Assembly (NCBI GenBank): GCA_937891085.1
Contig: CALAEY010000107.1
Location: forward strand, 1-25,882
Source: an uncultured Prevotellaceae bacterium
Lineage (GTDB): Bacteria > Bacteroidota > Bacteroidia > Bacteroidales > Bacteroidaceae
DNA length: 25,882 nucleotides
Direction: 5' to 3'
In this document: one piece after another, positions 14,871-23,247 of the stretch
Layout: the number at the start of each line of letters is the position of its first letter
Position numbering within the stretch: position 1 is the stretch's first letter
Notes under the pieces: model-generated
Database searches by the model: none
The model's input: only the letters and a program-made list of their open reading frames with translations
Told to the model about the DNA's origin: nothing
Position numbers and translations under genes: made by a program

Positions 14871-16331
14871 TCATCCTACGCTGCCTTCAAGGGAGACAGA
14901 GAGCAACTTCTGCGCTTCTACGGCAAACTCCATAGGCAGTTTATTGAGCACTTCCTTGGCATAGCCATTGACAATCAAGCCCACGGCATCCTCAGTGCTG
15001 ATGCCACGCTGGTTGCAATAGAAGATCTGATCTTCGTTTATCTTGCTGGTAGTGGCCTCATGCTCCACTACGGCAGTCTCGTTGTGGATGTCCATGTAGG
15101 GGAACGTGTGAGCCCCGCATTTATCTCCCAGCAAGAGTGAATCACACTGGCTGTAGTTGCGGGCTCCTTCGGCCTTGGCAGCTACACGCACCAAGCCACG
15201 ATAGGAGTTCTCACTACGCCCTGCAGAGATACCCTTGCTAACGATGGTGCTGCGCGTATTCTTTCCCAGATGAATCATCTTGGTACCCGTATCGGCTTGC
15301 TGGAAATGATTGGTCACCGCCACGCTGTAGAACTCAGCGGTGGAGTTGTCGCCCTGCAAGACGCAAGAAGGATACTTCCACGTGATGGCAGAACCCGTCT
15401 CTACCTGTGTCCAAGACAACTTGCTGCTGTTTCCACGCAGTTGCCCACGCTTAGTGACGAAGTTGTACACGCCGCCCTTACCCTCGGCATCGCCAGGATA
15501 CCAGTTCTGCACCGTGCTGTACTTCACCTCTGCACGCTCATTCACCACGATCTCCACGATGGCGGCATGCAGTTGGTTCTCATCGCGCATAGGAGCGGTG
15601 CAGCCCTCCAGATAAGACACGTAGGCATCATCATCCGCCACGATGAGCGTGCGCTCAAACTGCCCCGTCATGCGGGCATTGATGCGGAAGTAGGTAGAAA
15701 GCTCCATCGGGCAACGCACCTCTTTCGGGATATACACGAAGGAACCATCGGAGAACACCGCCGAATTCAAGGCGGCAAAGAAATTATCGGTTGGCGGCAC
15801 CACCGATCCTAAGTACTTGCGCACCAGATCGGGATGCTCACGCACGGCCTCACTGATAGAACAGAAAATAATGCCCTTCTCCATGAGCGTCTCCTTGAAC
15901 GTGGTCTTCACAGAGACGGAGTCCATCACGGCATCTACCGCCATGCCCCCCAGCATCATGCGCTCTTCCAAGGGAATGCCCAACTTATCGAATGTCTTCA
16001 CCAACTCCGGATCGAGTTCCTTAGACTGCCGTCCTTCCTTCTTCTTCGTTGGATCTGCATAGTAGGAAATGGCCTGATAGTCAATCTCAGGAATACGCAG
16101 ATGCGGCCATGTGGGCATCTCCATCTGCTGCCATTGCCGAAACGCATTCAACCTAAAATCCAGCAACCATTCAGGCTCCCCCTTCTTCGAAGAAATCAGG
16201 CGCACCACATCTTCATTAAGGCCACGGTCGATAATCTCCGTATGCACATCGGTGGTAAACCCGTATTTGTATTTCTCCTCCGTCAGTTGGCGCACATAGT
16301 CGTTGCCAGATTTCAACTCACCCTCACTCAT
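14871..16331 (-). CDS. sufB: Fe-S cluster assembly scaffold protein SufB
   Basis: A full-length SufB of 486 residues. It carries the typical N-terminal YKYGFTTDV segment, the PTDNFFAALNSAVFSDGSFVYIP block (180-202), QNWYPGDAEGKGGVYNFVTKRG (275-296), and the C-terminal core with C405 in LGDKCGAHTFPY and the acidic SKINEDQIFYCNQRGIS. C405 corresponds to the cysteine proposed to receive sulfur in the E. coli protein. SufB is the main scaffold subunit for de novo Fe-S assembly. It follows the CvpA-family gene by 35 bases and heads the suf block sufB-sufC-sufD-sufS. No suf-specific promoter or regulator gene was recognised, so expression may depend on the upstream rimP operon promoter. Confidence 0.95.
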   Translation of the reverse strand: MSEGELKSGNDYVRQLTEEKYKYGFTTDVHTEIIDRGLNEDVVRLISSKKGEPEWLLDFRLNAFRQWQQMEMPTWPHLRIPEIDYQAISYYADPTKKKEGRQSKELDPELVKTFDKLGIPLEERMMLGGMAVDAVMDSVSVKTTFKETLMEKGIIFCSISEAVREHPDLVRKYLGSVVPPTDNFFAALNSAVFSDGSFVYIPKEVRCPMELSTYFRINARMTGQFERTLIVADDDAYVSYLEGCTAPMRDENQLHAAIVEIVVNERAEVKYSTVQNWYPGDAEGKGGVYNFVTKRGQLRGNSSKLSWTQVETGSAITWKYPSCVLQGDNSTAEFYSVAVTNHFQQADTGTKMIHLGKNTRSTIVSKGISAGRSENSYRGLVRVAAKAEGARNYSQCDSLLLGDKCGAHTFPYMDIHNETAVVEHEATTSKINEDQIFYCNQRGISTEDAVGLIVNGYAKEVLNKLPMEFAVEAQKLLSVSLEGSVG

Positions 16332-16366
16332 AATCAGTTCTAATCAAAAATAGTGACATCCGCCGC

Positions 16367-16873
16367 TTAGACAGCATTGATGATGTCATGTGTCAGTTCT
16401 TTGGCTACAGGTACGAAGATACCTGCAAAGTCGCCCAAAGGATAATATAACGCACTCTCTTCCTTGGCCTGGTTGCTGAGGATCTTGCCATTGGCGTCTA
16501 TGTATTCCAAGACACCGATGAAAAGACTGGCCAGAATCAGGTACTTCAGTGCTCCTAAACCTGCGCCAAGCCAGCGATTCAGCCAACCTAAAGACACCAC
16601 TTCCATGGCTTTGGTAAACAAGGAGGCCACAATGGTGAAAGCCAAGGGCACTGCTATCCAGATGGCTATGAAAGCAATGATCTGAGCAAAGGTCATACTA
16701 TCCGTCAGTGTTCCTGAGATCTTTTCTGCTACAGGGATGTAGAGCATCTTGGCAGCCAACAGACCTACAACAAGGCCTGCCAGCGATGCCAACTGCTTCA
16801 CGAAACCCTTCATCATGCCTATCACGGCACCCAGCAGGAACACTATCAGAATGATAATATCCAATGTATTCAT
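16367..16873 (-). CDS. CvpA-family membrane protein
   Basis: A 168-residue inner-membrane protein with about four hydrophobic segments: roughly residues 4-20 (LDIIILIVFLLGAVIGM), 26-45, 60-88 and 105-125. The N-terminal G-x-x-x-G-x-x-x-Q pattern (IGMMKGFVKQLASLAG) and the residues GWLNRWLGAGLGALKY near 95-110 are typical of the CvpA/colicin V production family. The family is widespread, and in enterobacteria it is linked to bile-salt and envelope stress resistance, but the molecular function is unknown. The gene begins six bases after the infB stop and precedes sufB by 35 bases, so it is embedded in the operon. Confidence 0.85.
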   Translation of the reverse strand: MNTLDIIILIVFLLGAVIGMMKGFVKQLASLAGLVVGLLAAKMLYIPVAEKISGTLTDSMTFAQIIAFIAIWIAVPLAFTIVASLFTKAMEVVSLGWLNRWLGAGLGALKYLILASLFIGVLEYIDANGKILSNQAKEESALYYPLGDFAGIFVPVAKELTHDIINAV

Positions 16874-16879
16874 AATTGC

Positions 16880-19867
16880 TTAAAGAGTCTGTTTAACTTC
16901 AATCTCCTCGTAGGTCTCTATCACGTCACCTGGCTTCAGGTCGTTGCATGCTACCAAGCTGATACCGCACTCGAAGTTGGTACCCACTTCCTTCACATCG
17001 TCCTTGTAGCGCTTCAGCGCATTGATATTTCCCGCAAAGATCACGATACCGTCACGTATCAGGCGTGCACGGTCTGAACGCTTCACCTTACCAGTCTTCA
17101 CCATGGCACCTGCCACCATGCCCACCTTGCTGATGTTGAACACCTCACGCACTTCGATGGTAGCGGTCACCTGCTCCTTCAGTGTAGGAGCCAGCATACC
17201 TTCCATAGCAGCCTTCACCTCTTCGATGGCATCGTAGATGATAGAATACTTGCGGATGTCCACACCTTCCTGCTCTGCCAACTTAGCAGCTGCATTGGAA
17301 GGACGCACCTGGAAGCCCACGATGATGGCATCACTGGCAGCAGCCAGTGTGACGTCAGACTCAGAGATCTGACCTACGCCCTTATGAATGACGTTCACCT
17401 GAATCTTATCCGTAGAGAGCTTGATGAGTGAATCGCTCAATGCCTCCACAGAACCATCCACGTCGCCCTTGACAATGATGTTCAGCTCATGGAAGTCGCC
17501 AAGTGCCAAGCGGCGGCCTACCTCATCGAGGGTCAGCATCTTAGTGGTGCGCAGACCCTGCTCACGCTGCAGCTGCTCACGCTTGTTGGCTATCTCACGG
17601 GCTTCTTGCTCGGTCTCAAACACATGGAACGTATCACCGGCAGCAGGAGCACCATTCAAGCCCAGTATCAGCACTGGTTCTGAAGGACCTGCCTGCTTCA
17701 GCTTCTGGTTGCGCTCATTGAACATGGCCTTCACACGTCCGTAGCAAGAACCTGCCAGCACGATGTCGCCCATCTTCAGGGTACCGTTGCTTACCAGCAC
17801 TGTAGCCAGATAGCCACGTCCGCGATCCAGTGAAGACTCGATGATAGAACCTGTAGCGCGGCGGTTAGGATTAGCCTTGAGGTCGAGCAATTCAGCCTCC
17901 AGCAGTACCTTTTCCATCAGTTCCTTCACACCGATACCCTTCTTGGCGCTGATGTCCTGACTCTGATACTTACCACCCCACTCTTCCACCATCATGTTCA
18001 TGGCAGCCAGTTCTTCCTTGATCTTGTCAGGGTTGGCACCTGGCTTATCTATCTTGTTGATAGCAAATACGATAGGCACGCCTGCAGCCTGCGCATGGTT
18101 GATAGCCTCACGCGTCTGCGGCATCACATTGTCGTCGGCAGCCACGATGATGATGGCGATATCCGTCACCTTGGCACCACGGGCACGCATAGCGGTGAAG
18201 GCCTCGTGTCCTGGAGTATCCAAGAAGGTGATGCGGCGACCATCGTCCATTTTCACGTTGTAGGCACCGATGTGCTGGGTGATACCACCCGCCTCACCAG
18301 CGATCACGTTACTCTTGCGGATATAGTCCAGCAAACTGGTCTTACCATGGTCTACATGGCCCATCACGGTCACGATAGGCGCACGTGGCCGCAGGTCTTC
18401 CTCCTTGTCTTCTTCTTCCACAATGGCCTGAGAAACCTCGGCACTGACGTACTCTGTCTTGAAGCCAAACTCATCGGCCACCAGATTGATGGTTTCTGCA
18501 TCCAGACGCTGGTTGATGCTCACCATGATACCCACGCTCATGCAGGTACCGATAACCTGCGTCACAGAGACGTTCATCATGTTGGCAAGCTCATTGGCCG
18601 TCACGAATTCGGTCAGCTTCAGGGTCTTGCTTTCTGCCAACTCCTGATTTTCCAGTTCCATCTGGCGTGTTTCTGCCAGTTCGCGTTTCTCCTTGCGGTA
18701 TTTTGCACCCTTGCTCTTGCTCTTATTGGTAAGGCGGGCAAGGGTTTCCTTCACCTGACGTGCAACATCTTCCTCGTTGACATCCTGATGCGGAGTTATC
18801 TTAGACTTGAAGCGGTCTTTCTGGCGCTTGCCGCCATTCTGACCACCCTGGCCCTTATCCTCCTTGCGATTGGATTTACCCGCATTCTGGAAATTCTGCA
18901 CATTGTTGATGTCCACTTTTCCGCCACCTATGCGGTTGCGCTTCTTCTTCGCCGTATTCTCACCGCCCCGAGCCTCACCTTGCTGACGCTTGCCGTCATC
19001 ATGTCGGATTTCCTTCATGATGGCTTCCTTCATCTGCTTACGCTGGTCTTGGCGCTGCTTCTCTTTCTCGGCACGCTCTTTCTTGCGCTCCTCCTTCGAT
19101 TTCTTCTTAGGACGTGTCTGCTGATTCAGTGCAGCCAAGTCTATCTGTCCTATGACATTGATCTTAGAGGTGATGCCTTCACCTTCCAGACGGAACACCT
19201 CTTCCTTCGGAGCTTCAGCAGCAGGGGCTTCCACTGCAGGGGCCTCCTTAGGAGCCTCCACTGCGGGAGCTGGCTTTGCAGGAGCTTCTTCCTTGACGGG
19301 AGCAGCCTCCACAGGCTTAGGCTCTGGCTTCTCCACCTTCTCAGCCTTCTCCGCTGGTTTCTCCACAGGCTTTTCTACTGGCTTCTCCACAGGAACCTCT
19401 TCCTTTTTCACAGGGGCATCTGCAGGTTTCTTCACTTCAGGCTTAGCCTCTGGAGCCGTGCGCTGGTTGAGCTTATCCAGGTCTATATGCCCCACAGGCT
19501 TAAAGCGAGGCTTTGAGTCCTCGGGCACCACGGTCTTGATCTCCACTGACGCAGGTTTCTTCTCTTCCACCTTCTGAGCAGGCTCTGCAGGCTTCGCAGG
19601 AGCAGCCTTCACAGGAGCAGCCTTTTGCTGTGCGGTTCTGCTTTCCTGTTGCTGCTGTACACGTTGCCAGGTCTTCCCCAGACGCTCGCTTTGCTGCTTC
19701 AGGTCCTTGTCGCTCTGGAACTCCTTCTTCAGCAAGTCGAACTGCTCTTCGGTAATTTTCGTATTAGGATTCTCCTCCACGGAAAACCCCTTCTTCTGCA
19801 GAAACTCTACGGCCGTAGAGATCGACACGTTTAAATCTCTTGTAACTTTATTCAGTCTAATCGTCAT
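16880..19867 (-). CDS. infB: Translation initiation factor IF-2
   Basis: I start at ATG 19867 (MTIRLNKVTRDLN). The slightly longer frame uses TTG. The 995-residue protein opens with an IF2_N-type helix bundle. A long low-complexity linker follows, rich in Lys, Pro, Glu and Ala (about 80-400, with repeated EKPVEKP units), and then a second IF2_N region near 415-465. The G domain begins about 495, with G1 GHVDHGKT (503-510), G3 DTPGHE (550-555) and G4 NKID (604-607), followed by domains II, III and the C-terminal fMet-tRNA-binding domain. It positions initiator tRNA on the 30S subunit and promotes subunit joining. The linker is long, as usual in Bacteroidetes. nusA precedes it by 17 bases. Confidence 0.96.
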   Translation of the reverse strand: MTIRLNKVTRDLNVSISTAVEFLQKKGFSVEENPNTKITEEQFDLLKKEFQSDKDLKQQSERLGKTWQRVQQQQESRTAQQKAAPVKAAPAKPAEPAQKVEEKKPASVEIKTVVPEDSKPRFKPVGHIDLDKLNQRTAPEAKPEVKKPADAPVKKEEVPVEKPVEKPVEKPAEKAEKVEKPEPKPVEAAPVKEEAPAKPAPAVEAPKEAPAVEAPAAEAPKEEVFRLEGEGITSKINVIGQIDLAALNQQTRPKKKSKEERKKERAEKEKQRQDQRKQMKEAIMKEIRHDDGKRQQGEARGGENTAKKKRNRIGGGKVDINNVQNFQNAGKSNRKEDKGQGGQNGGKRQKDRFKSKITPHQDVNEEDVARQVKETLARLTNKSKSKGAKYRKEKRELAETRQMELENQELAESKTLKLTEFVTANELANMMNVSVTQVIGTCMSVGIMVSINQRLDAETINLVADEFGFKTEYVSAEVSQAIVEEEDKEEDLRPRAPIVTVMGHVDHGKTSLLDYIRKSNVIAGEAGGITQHIGAYNVKMDDGRRITFLDTPGHEAFTAMRARGAKVTDIAIIIVAADDNVMPQTREAINHAQAAGVPIVFAINKIDKPGANPDKIKEELAAMNMMVEEWGGKYQSQDISAKKGIGVKELMEKVLLEAELLDLKANPNRRATGSIIESSLDRGRGYLATVLVSNGTLKMGDIVLAGSCYGRVKAMFNERNQKLKQAGPSEPVLILGLNGAPAAGDTFHVFETEQEAREIANKREQLQREQGLRTTKMLTLDEVGRRLALGDFHELNIIVKGDVDGSVEALSDSLIKLSTDKIQVNVIHKGVGQISESDVTLAAASDAIIVGFQVRPSNAAAKLAEQEGVDIRKYSIIYDAIEEVKAAMEGMLAPTLKEQVTATIEVREVFNISKVGMVAGAMVKTGKVKRSDRARLIRDGIVIFAGNINALKRYKDDVKEVGTNFECGISLVACNDLKPGDVIETYEEIEVKQTL

Positions 19868-19884
19868 CAGCAATCCTTTCTTTT

Positions 19885-21150
19885 TTACTCCTCTTCAAAC
19901 TCACGGCGCAAGATGTTCAGCACCTCATCCACAGTCTCTTCTTCGAGGTCAGTTTTCTCAATTATCATATCACGCGGAGCATTCAGGGCTGCCTTGGCAG
20001 TCTCGATGCCCATGTCTTGGAATGCATCAATGATCCAGTCATCGATTTCATCGCGGAATTCATCCAGCATGATGTCTTCCTCTTCTGGGTTGGTACCCTG
20101 CAACTCACGGTAAACATCGATGGTATAGCCCGTCAGCATGCTGGCCAACTTGATGTTCAGACCGCCCTTACCGATGGCAAGTGATACCTCTTCAGGTCTC
20201 AGATAGACATCGGCACGCTTCTCTTCCTCATTGAGTCTGATGCTGCTTACCTGTGCAGGACTCAGTGCACGCTGGATGAAGAGCTGGGTATTATTGGTGA
20301 AGTTGATCACGTCGATGTTCTCGTTTCTCAGCTCACGCACGATGCCATGGATGCGGCTTCCCTTCACACCTACGCAGGCACCTACAGGGTCGATGCGATC
20401 GTCATAGCTCTCCACGGCTATCTTGGCACGCTCACCAGGGATGCGGGCAATGCGCTTGATAGTGATCAGTCCGTCATTAATCTCAGGCACTTCAAGTTCG
20501 AAGAGGCGCTGCAAGAATGTAGGACTGGTGCGGCTCAGTATGATCTTCGGGTTGTTGTTCTGGTTCTCCACGCGCTCCACCACGGCACGCACGGTTTCGC
20601 CCTTACGATAGAAGTCGGTAGGAATCTGCTCCTGCTTAGGCAGCAGCAGGTCGTTGTTCTCATCGTCTACCAGCAAGATCTCCTTCTTCCAGATCTGGTA
20701 AACCTCGGCGCTAACCAACTGTCCCACGCGGTCTATGTACTTGGCATAGAGGGAGTCTTTCTGCAGTTCCAGGATCTTTGCAGCCAAGGTCTGGCGCAAA
20801 GTCAGGATAGCACGACGGCCGAACTTACTGAAATCCACCTGATCTGTAAACTCCTCACCCACTTCGTAGCTGTCGTCCACCTTCTGAGCCTCGGAGAGTG
20901 CTACCTGCGTATTGGTATCCGTCACCTCACCATCAGGCACCACCTCACGGTTGCGTCTGATCTCCAAGTCGCCCTTGTCAGGGTTCACTATCACGTCATA
21001 GTTCTCATCACTTCCGAAGATTTTAGCAATCACACTGCGGAAGCTCTCCTCCAGCACATTCACGAGTGTAGCTGTGTCCAGATTGTCCTTGTCCTGACGG
21101 AAGGTCTTGAAAATGTCCATCAGGGATTCTGTTTCCTGTTTCTTTGCCAT
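19885..21150 (-). CDS. nusA: Transcription termination/antitermination factor NusA
   Basis: A 421-residue NusA with the standard order of domains. The N-terminal RNA polymerase-binding region (about 1-130) is followed by an S1 domain (about 138-205, QLVSAEVYQIWKKEILLV), KH1 with GVKGSRIHGIVREL (261-274), and KH2 with AIGKGGLNIKLASMLTGY (325-342). The acidic C-terminal tail resembles the Bacteroidetes form rather than the longer E. coli protein with AR repeats. It modulates pausing, termination and rRNA antitermination. It lies five bases after the rimP stop and 17 before infB, the classical rimP-nusA-infB order. Because NusA acts on hairpins, feedback on the hairpin in the operon leader is conceivable. 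Confidence 0.96.
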   Translation of the reverse strand: MAKKQETESLMDIFKTFRQDKDNLDTATLVNVLEESFRSVIAKIFGSDENYDVIVNPDKGDLEIRRNREVVPDGEVTDTNTQVALSEAQKVDDSYEVGEEFTDQVDFSKFGRRAILTLRQTLAAKILELQKDSLYAKYIDRVGQLVSAEVYQIWKKEILLVDDENNDLLLPKQEQIPTDFYRKGETVRAVVERVENQNNNPKIILSRTSPTFLQRLFELEVPEINDGLITIKRIARIPGERAKIAVESYDDRIDPVGACVGVKGSRIHGIVRELRNENIDVINFTNNTQLFIQRALSPAQVSSIRLNEEEKRADVYLRPEEVSLAIGKGGLNIKLASMLTGYTIDVYRELQGTNPEEEDIMLDEFRDEIDDWIIDAFQDMGIETAKAALNAPRDMIIEKTDLEEETVDEVLNILRREFEEE

Positions 21151-21155
21151 TTCTG

Positions 21156-21623
21156 CTATTTGAATTTAATTATTTGTTTCACGTAATCTGTCTCGGCATG
21201 GGTGAATGTCAGCTGCTGCTCCACCAGTTTAGGGCGCTTCATGCCTTCTTCCTTCACCTTCACCCGTGTAGTCAGGGTGAAGCCGTTCTCATCGGCTGCC
21301 TGGAGCGTTCCCGTCAGCTTGCGTCCGTCACGGGTCTTCACTTCCACCTCCTGACCTACGCAATTCTCAAACTGTCGCTGTACTTTCAACGGCTGCCCGA
21401 TACCGGCAGAGCCCACCTCAAGGTCGTAGTCGTCCATTTCACCATCCAACTTAGACTCGATAAACTGACTCAGGGCCACGCAGTCTTCTATCCATACGCC
21501 TTCCTTCTGGTCTATCTCCACGGTAATTTTGTTGTCGGCACCTATCTGAAGGTCCACCAAGAAGTAGTCCTTACCCTCCAGCCATTCGTTTACCACACGC
21601 TCGATTTGATCTTTTGTTATCAT
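21156..21623 (-). CDS. rimP: Ribosome maturation factor RimP
   Basis: A 155-residue protein with the RimP pattern: an N-terminal alpha/beta domain (EWLEGKDYFLVDLQIGADNKITVEI), the linker motif DDYDLEVGSAGIGQPLK that replaces the commoner VSSPGLDRPL, and a C-terminal SH3-like barrel (VGQEVEVKTRDGRKLTGTL...ENGFTLTTRVKVKE). It assists maturation of the 30S subunit in the cytoplasm. It is the first gene of the ten-gene minus-strand run and has a clear promoter at 21689-21719. A hairpin followed by a T-rich stretch lies in its leader. Confidence 0.93.
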   Translation of the reverse strand: MITKDQIERVVNEWLEGKDYFLVDLQIGADNKITVEIDQKEGVWIEDCVALSQFIESKLDGEMDDYDLEVGSAGIGQPLKVQRQFENCVGQEVEVKTRDGRKLTGTLQAADENGFTLTTRVKVKEEGMKRPKLVEQQLTFTHAETDYVKQIIKFK

Positions 21624-21633
21624 TCGCTTTTTG

Positions 21634-21669
21634 TTTAAAAATAAAAATGAGGAGCTCTCAGCCCCTCAT
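21634..21669 (-). terminator. Candidate attenuator in the rimP operon leader
   Basis: Read on the minus strand, ATGAGG (21669-21664) pairs with CCTCAT (21652-21647) across an 11-base loop. The downstream arm is followed at once by TTTTATTTTTAAA. It lies between the promoter (21689-21719) and the rimP ATG at 21623, in the position of a premature terminator. Confidence 0.5.
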
Positions 21670-21688
21670 CAACTCAAACTTTCCGCTG

Positions 21689-21719
21689 CAAAGATAGGGA
21701 TTTTCTGCATAAAAACAAA
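21689..21719 (-). promoter_or_regulatory. Promoter of the rimP-nusA-infB operon
   Basis: Minus strand: TTTG (21719-21716), 19 bases, then TATCTTTG (21696-21689), a full match to the Bacteroidetes -33/-7 pattern. Expected transcription start is near 21682, giving a leader of about 60 bases that includes the hairpin at 21647-21669. Confidence 0.72.
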
Positions 21720-21738
21720 AAGTATTAGAAAAAAACAC

Positions 21739-21746
21739 TACCTTTA
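21739..21746 (+). promoter_or_regulatory. Weak -7 box for the small membrane protein gene
   Basis: TACCTTTA differs from TAnnTTTG in the last base and lies 20 bases before the ATG at 21767. No -33 element was seen. Its upstream region coincides with the -33 element of the divergent rimP promoter. Confidence 0.35.
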
Positions 21747-21766
21747 CGGGGTAAAATAACTAAAAA

Positions 21767-22162
21767 ATGAGACTAAAACATCTACAAACCAACCGCCAGT
21801 TCATGCTTGGCAACACCATCGTCTTCGTTGGTGTGATATTCGTCGTGGTGCTTTTCGTCTACCTCAGCCTCCGTATGCAGGCGCAGAAGAGTGACACGCA
21901 CTACTACACTGAAATCTATAACATCGCCCTGGAAGAAGGCTTCGCGGGCGGGGCCTATACGGTCTATGTGAACGACAGCATCCTCTTCGACGGAGCCATT
22001 GCGGGCACGCAGGCACTGGAAGTGAAGCGCTTTGCCGAGGAGAGCTCCCTGCTCATCGTAGATAAGGCCACGGAGCAGGTATCCATCTTCGAGCTGCCTA
22101 CCGATGGCGGCACTTTCCGCTTCGCCAAGAAAGACGGTGAGGTGGTGCAAACCAATCCCTGA
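21767..22162 (+). CDS. Small single-pass membrane protein, function unknown
   Basis: I do not recognise this 131-residue protein. A short basic N-terminus (MRLKHLQTNRQ) precedes one hydrophobic segment (about 14-36, LGNTIVFVGVIFVVVLFVYLSLRM) without a signal-peptidase site, suggesting an N-in, C-out anchor. The remaining 95 residues look beta-rich and periplasmic, with YTVYVNDSILFDGAIAG and SSLLIVDKATEQVSIFELP. The gene is divergent from rimP. It is followed after 20 bases by the serine hydrolase, with which it is probably co-transcribed. Coding use resembles its neighbours, so there is no sign of recent transfer. The length, membrane segment and operon position support a real gene. Confidence 0.7.
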   Translation: MRLKHLQTNRQFMLGNTIVFVGVIFVVVLFVYLSLRMQAQKSDTHYYTEIYNIALEEGFAGGAYTVYVNDSILFDGAIAGTQALEVKRFAEESSLLIVDKATEQVSIFELPTDGGTFRFAKKDGEVVQTNP

Positions 22163-22182
22163 TTACTAAATAATAAGAAGAT

Positions 22183-23247
22183 ATGAGAACAAGAAGACTA
22201 TTGGCGAGCTGCCTCATCATGCTGATGACTGCCCTGTGCAGCGTTACTTGGGCACAGCCATTGCCTCGCGCAGAGGCTCCTAAAGTGGTGAAGAAAGCCA
22301 TGAAGAAGTATTTCAAGGCGGTAGATAAGGAGAAGCAAGACCTGCACAGCATCATGGTGGTGCAGCATGGGCAGGTGCTCTCTGCCACATGGCGCAGCGA
22401 GGGACAGGAGAATCTGCCTCACGCCTTGTGGTCTGTGAGTAAGACGTTCACTTCTACGGCCGTAGGACTGGCCATCAGTGAGGGGAAGCTGAAGCTGACG
22501 GATAAACTGATCTCGTTCTTCCCTGATAAACTGCCAGAGGTGGTAAGCGACAATCTGAAGGCCATCACCGTGCGCGACTTGCTCACCATGAACTGCGGGC
22601 ATGACACTGATCCTACGAGCAGCATCCGCAATGTGGAGGGCAACGACTGGGCAAAGGCTTTCCTCGCCTATCCAGTGGAGCACAAGCCTGGCACGTTCTA
22701 TTGCTACAACAGCTTGGGCACCTACATGCTCTCTGCCATCGTGCAGATAGTCACGGGCGAGAAGGTGGTAGACTACCTCTACCCACGCCTGTTCCAACCT
22801 CTGGGCATCGAGAAGCCCCACTGGGATGAGAGTCCGCAGGGCATCAATACAGGCGGATGGGGGCTCTACCTGAAGACCGAAGATCTGGCTAAGATGGGGC
22901 AACTGCTACTTCAGGGCGGCAAGTGGAACGGCCGACAGCTGGTGCCAGAAGCGTGGATCAAGGAAGCCTCATCGGCACAGGTGCCTTGCCAACCCGCAGG
23001 CATGAAGCCCGATCAAGTGGAGAAGGCCGGTCTCACCAAGGAGAACAGCGACTGGGTGCAGGGCTATGGCTACCAGATGTGGCGCTGCCGTCACAATGCC
23101 TTCCGTGCCGACGGAGCCAATGGCCAGTACATCCTCGTGCTGCCCGATCAAGATGCCGTGATAGCCGTGACTGCCAACATCGGCAATATGCAGGGGGAGA
23201 TCAACCTCATCTGGGACTATATCCTGCCAGCTCTGCGGCAGAACTGA
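22183..23247 (+). CDS. Exported serine hydrolase, class C beta-lactamase/esterase fold
   Basis: A 354-residue protein with an N-terminal signal peptide (MRTRRLLASCLIMLMTALCSVTWAQ, likely cut after A24 or nearby). The Beta-lactamase superfamily domain begins about residue 50. The nucleophile motif SxxK is S84-V-S-K87 in ALWSVSKTFTSTAVGLAI, the second motif tyrosine is probably Y175 in FYCYNSLGTYML, and the third motif region is HNAFRADGANGQY (304-316) in place of a K/H-T-G triad. This pattern is commoner in family esterases, DD-peptidases and 6-aminohexanoate-dimer-hydrolase-like proteins than in true AmpC beta-lactamases, so I do not call resistance. The stop TGA is directly followed by the stop of the antiporter gene on the other strand. 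Confidence 0.85.
   Translation: MRTRRLLASCLIMLMTALCSVTWAQPLPRAEAPKVVKKAMKKYFKAVDKEKQDLHSIMVVQHGQVLSATWRSEGQENLPHALWSVSKTFTSTAVGLAISEGKLKLTDKLISFFPDKLPEVVSDNLKAITVRDLLTMNCGHDTDPTSSIRNVEGNDWAKAFLAYPVEHKPGTFYCYNSLGTYMLSAIVQIVTGEKVVDYLYPRLFQPLGIEKPHWDESPQGINTGGWGLYLKTEDLAKMGQLLLQGGKWNGRQLVPEAWIKEASSAQVPCQPAGMKPDQVEKAGLTKENSDWVQGYGYQMWRCRHNAFRADGANGQYILVLPDQDAVIAVTANIGNMQGEINLIWDYILPALRQN

Noticed and set aside
18095..19516. A 473-codon plus-strand frame opposite infB
   Set aside because: It is a leucine-rich antisense frame created by the biased Lys/Glu/Ala/Pro codons of the IF-2 linker.
21647..21682. Thiamine pyrophosphate riboswitch, because the leader contains GGGGCTGAGA
   Set aside because: The leader is only about 60 bases, too short for the aptamer, and the downstream gene is not a thiamine gene.
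22183..23247. AmpC-type beta-lactamase resistance gene
   Set aside because: The SxxK motif is present, but the KTG-like third motif is replaced and the sequence pattern fits general serine hydrolases better.
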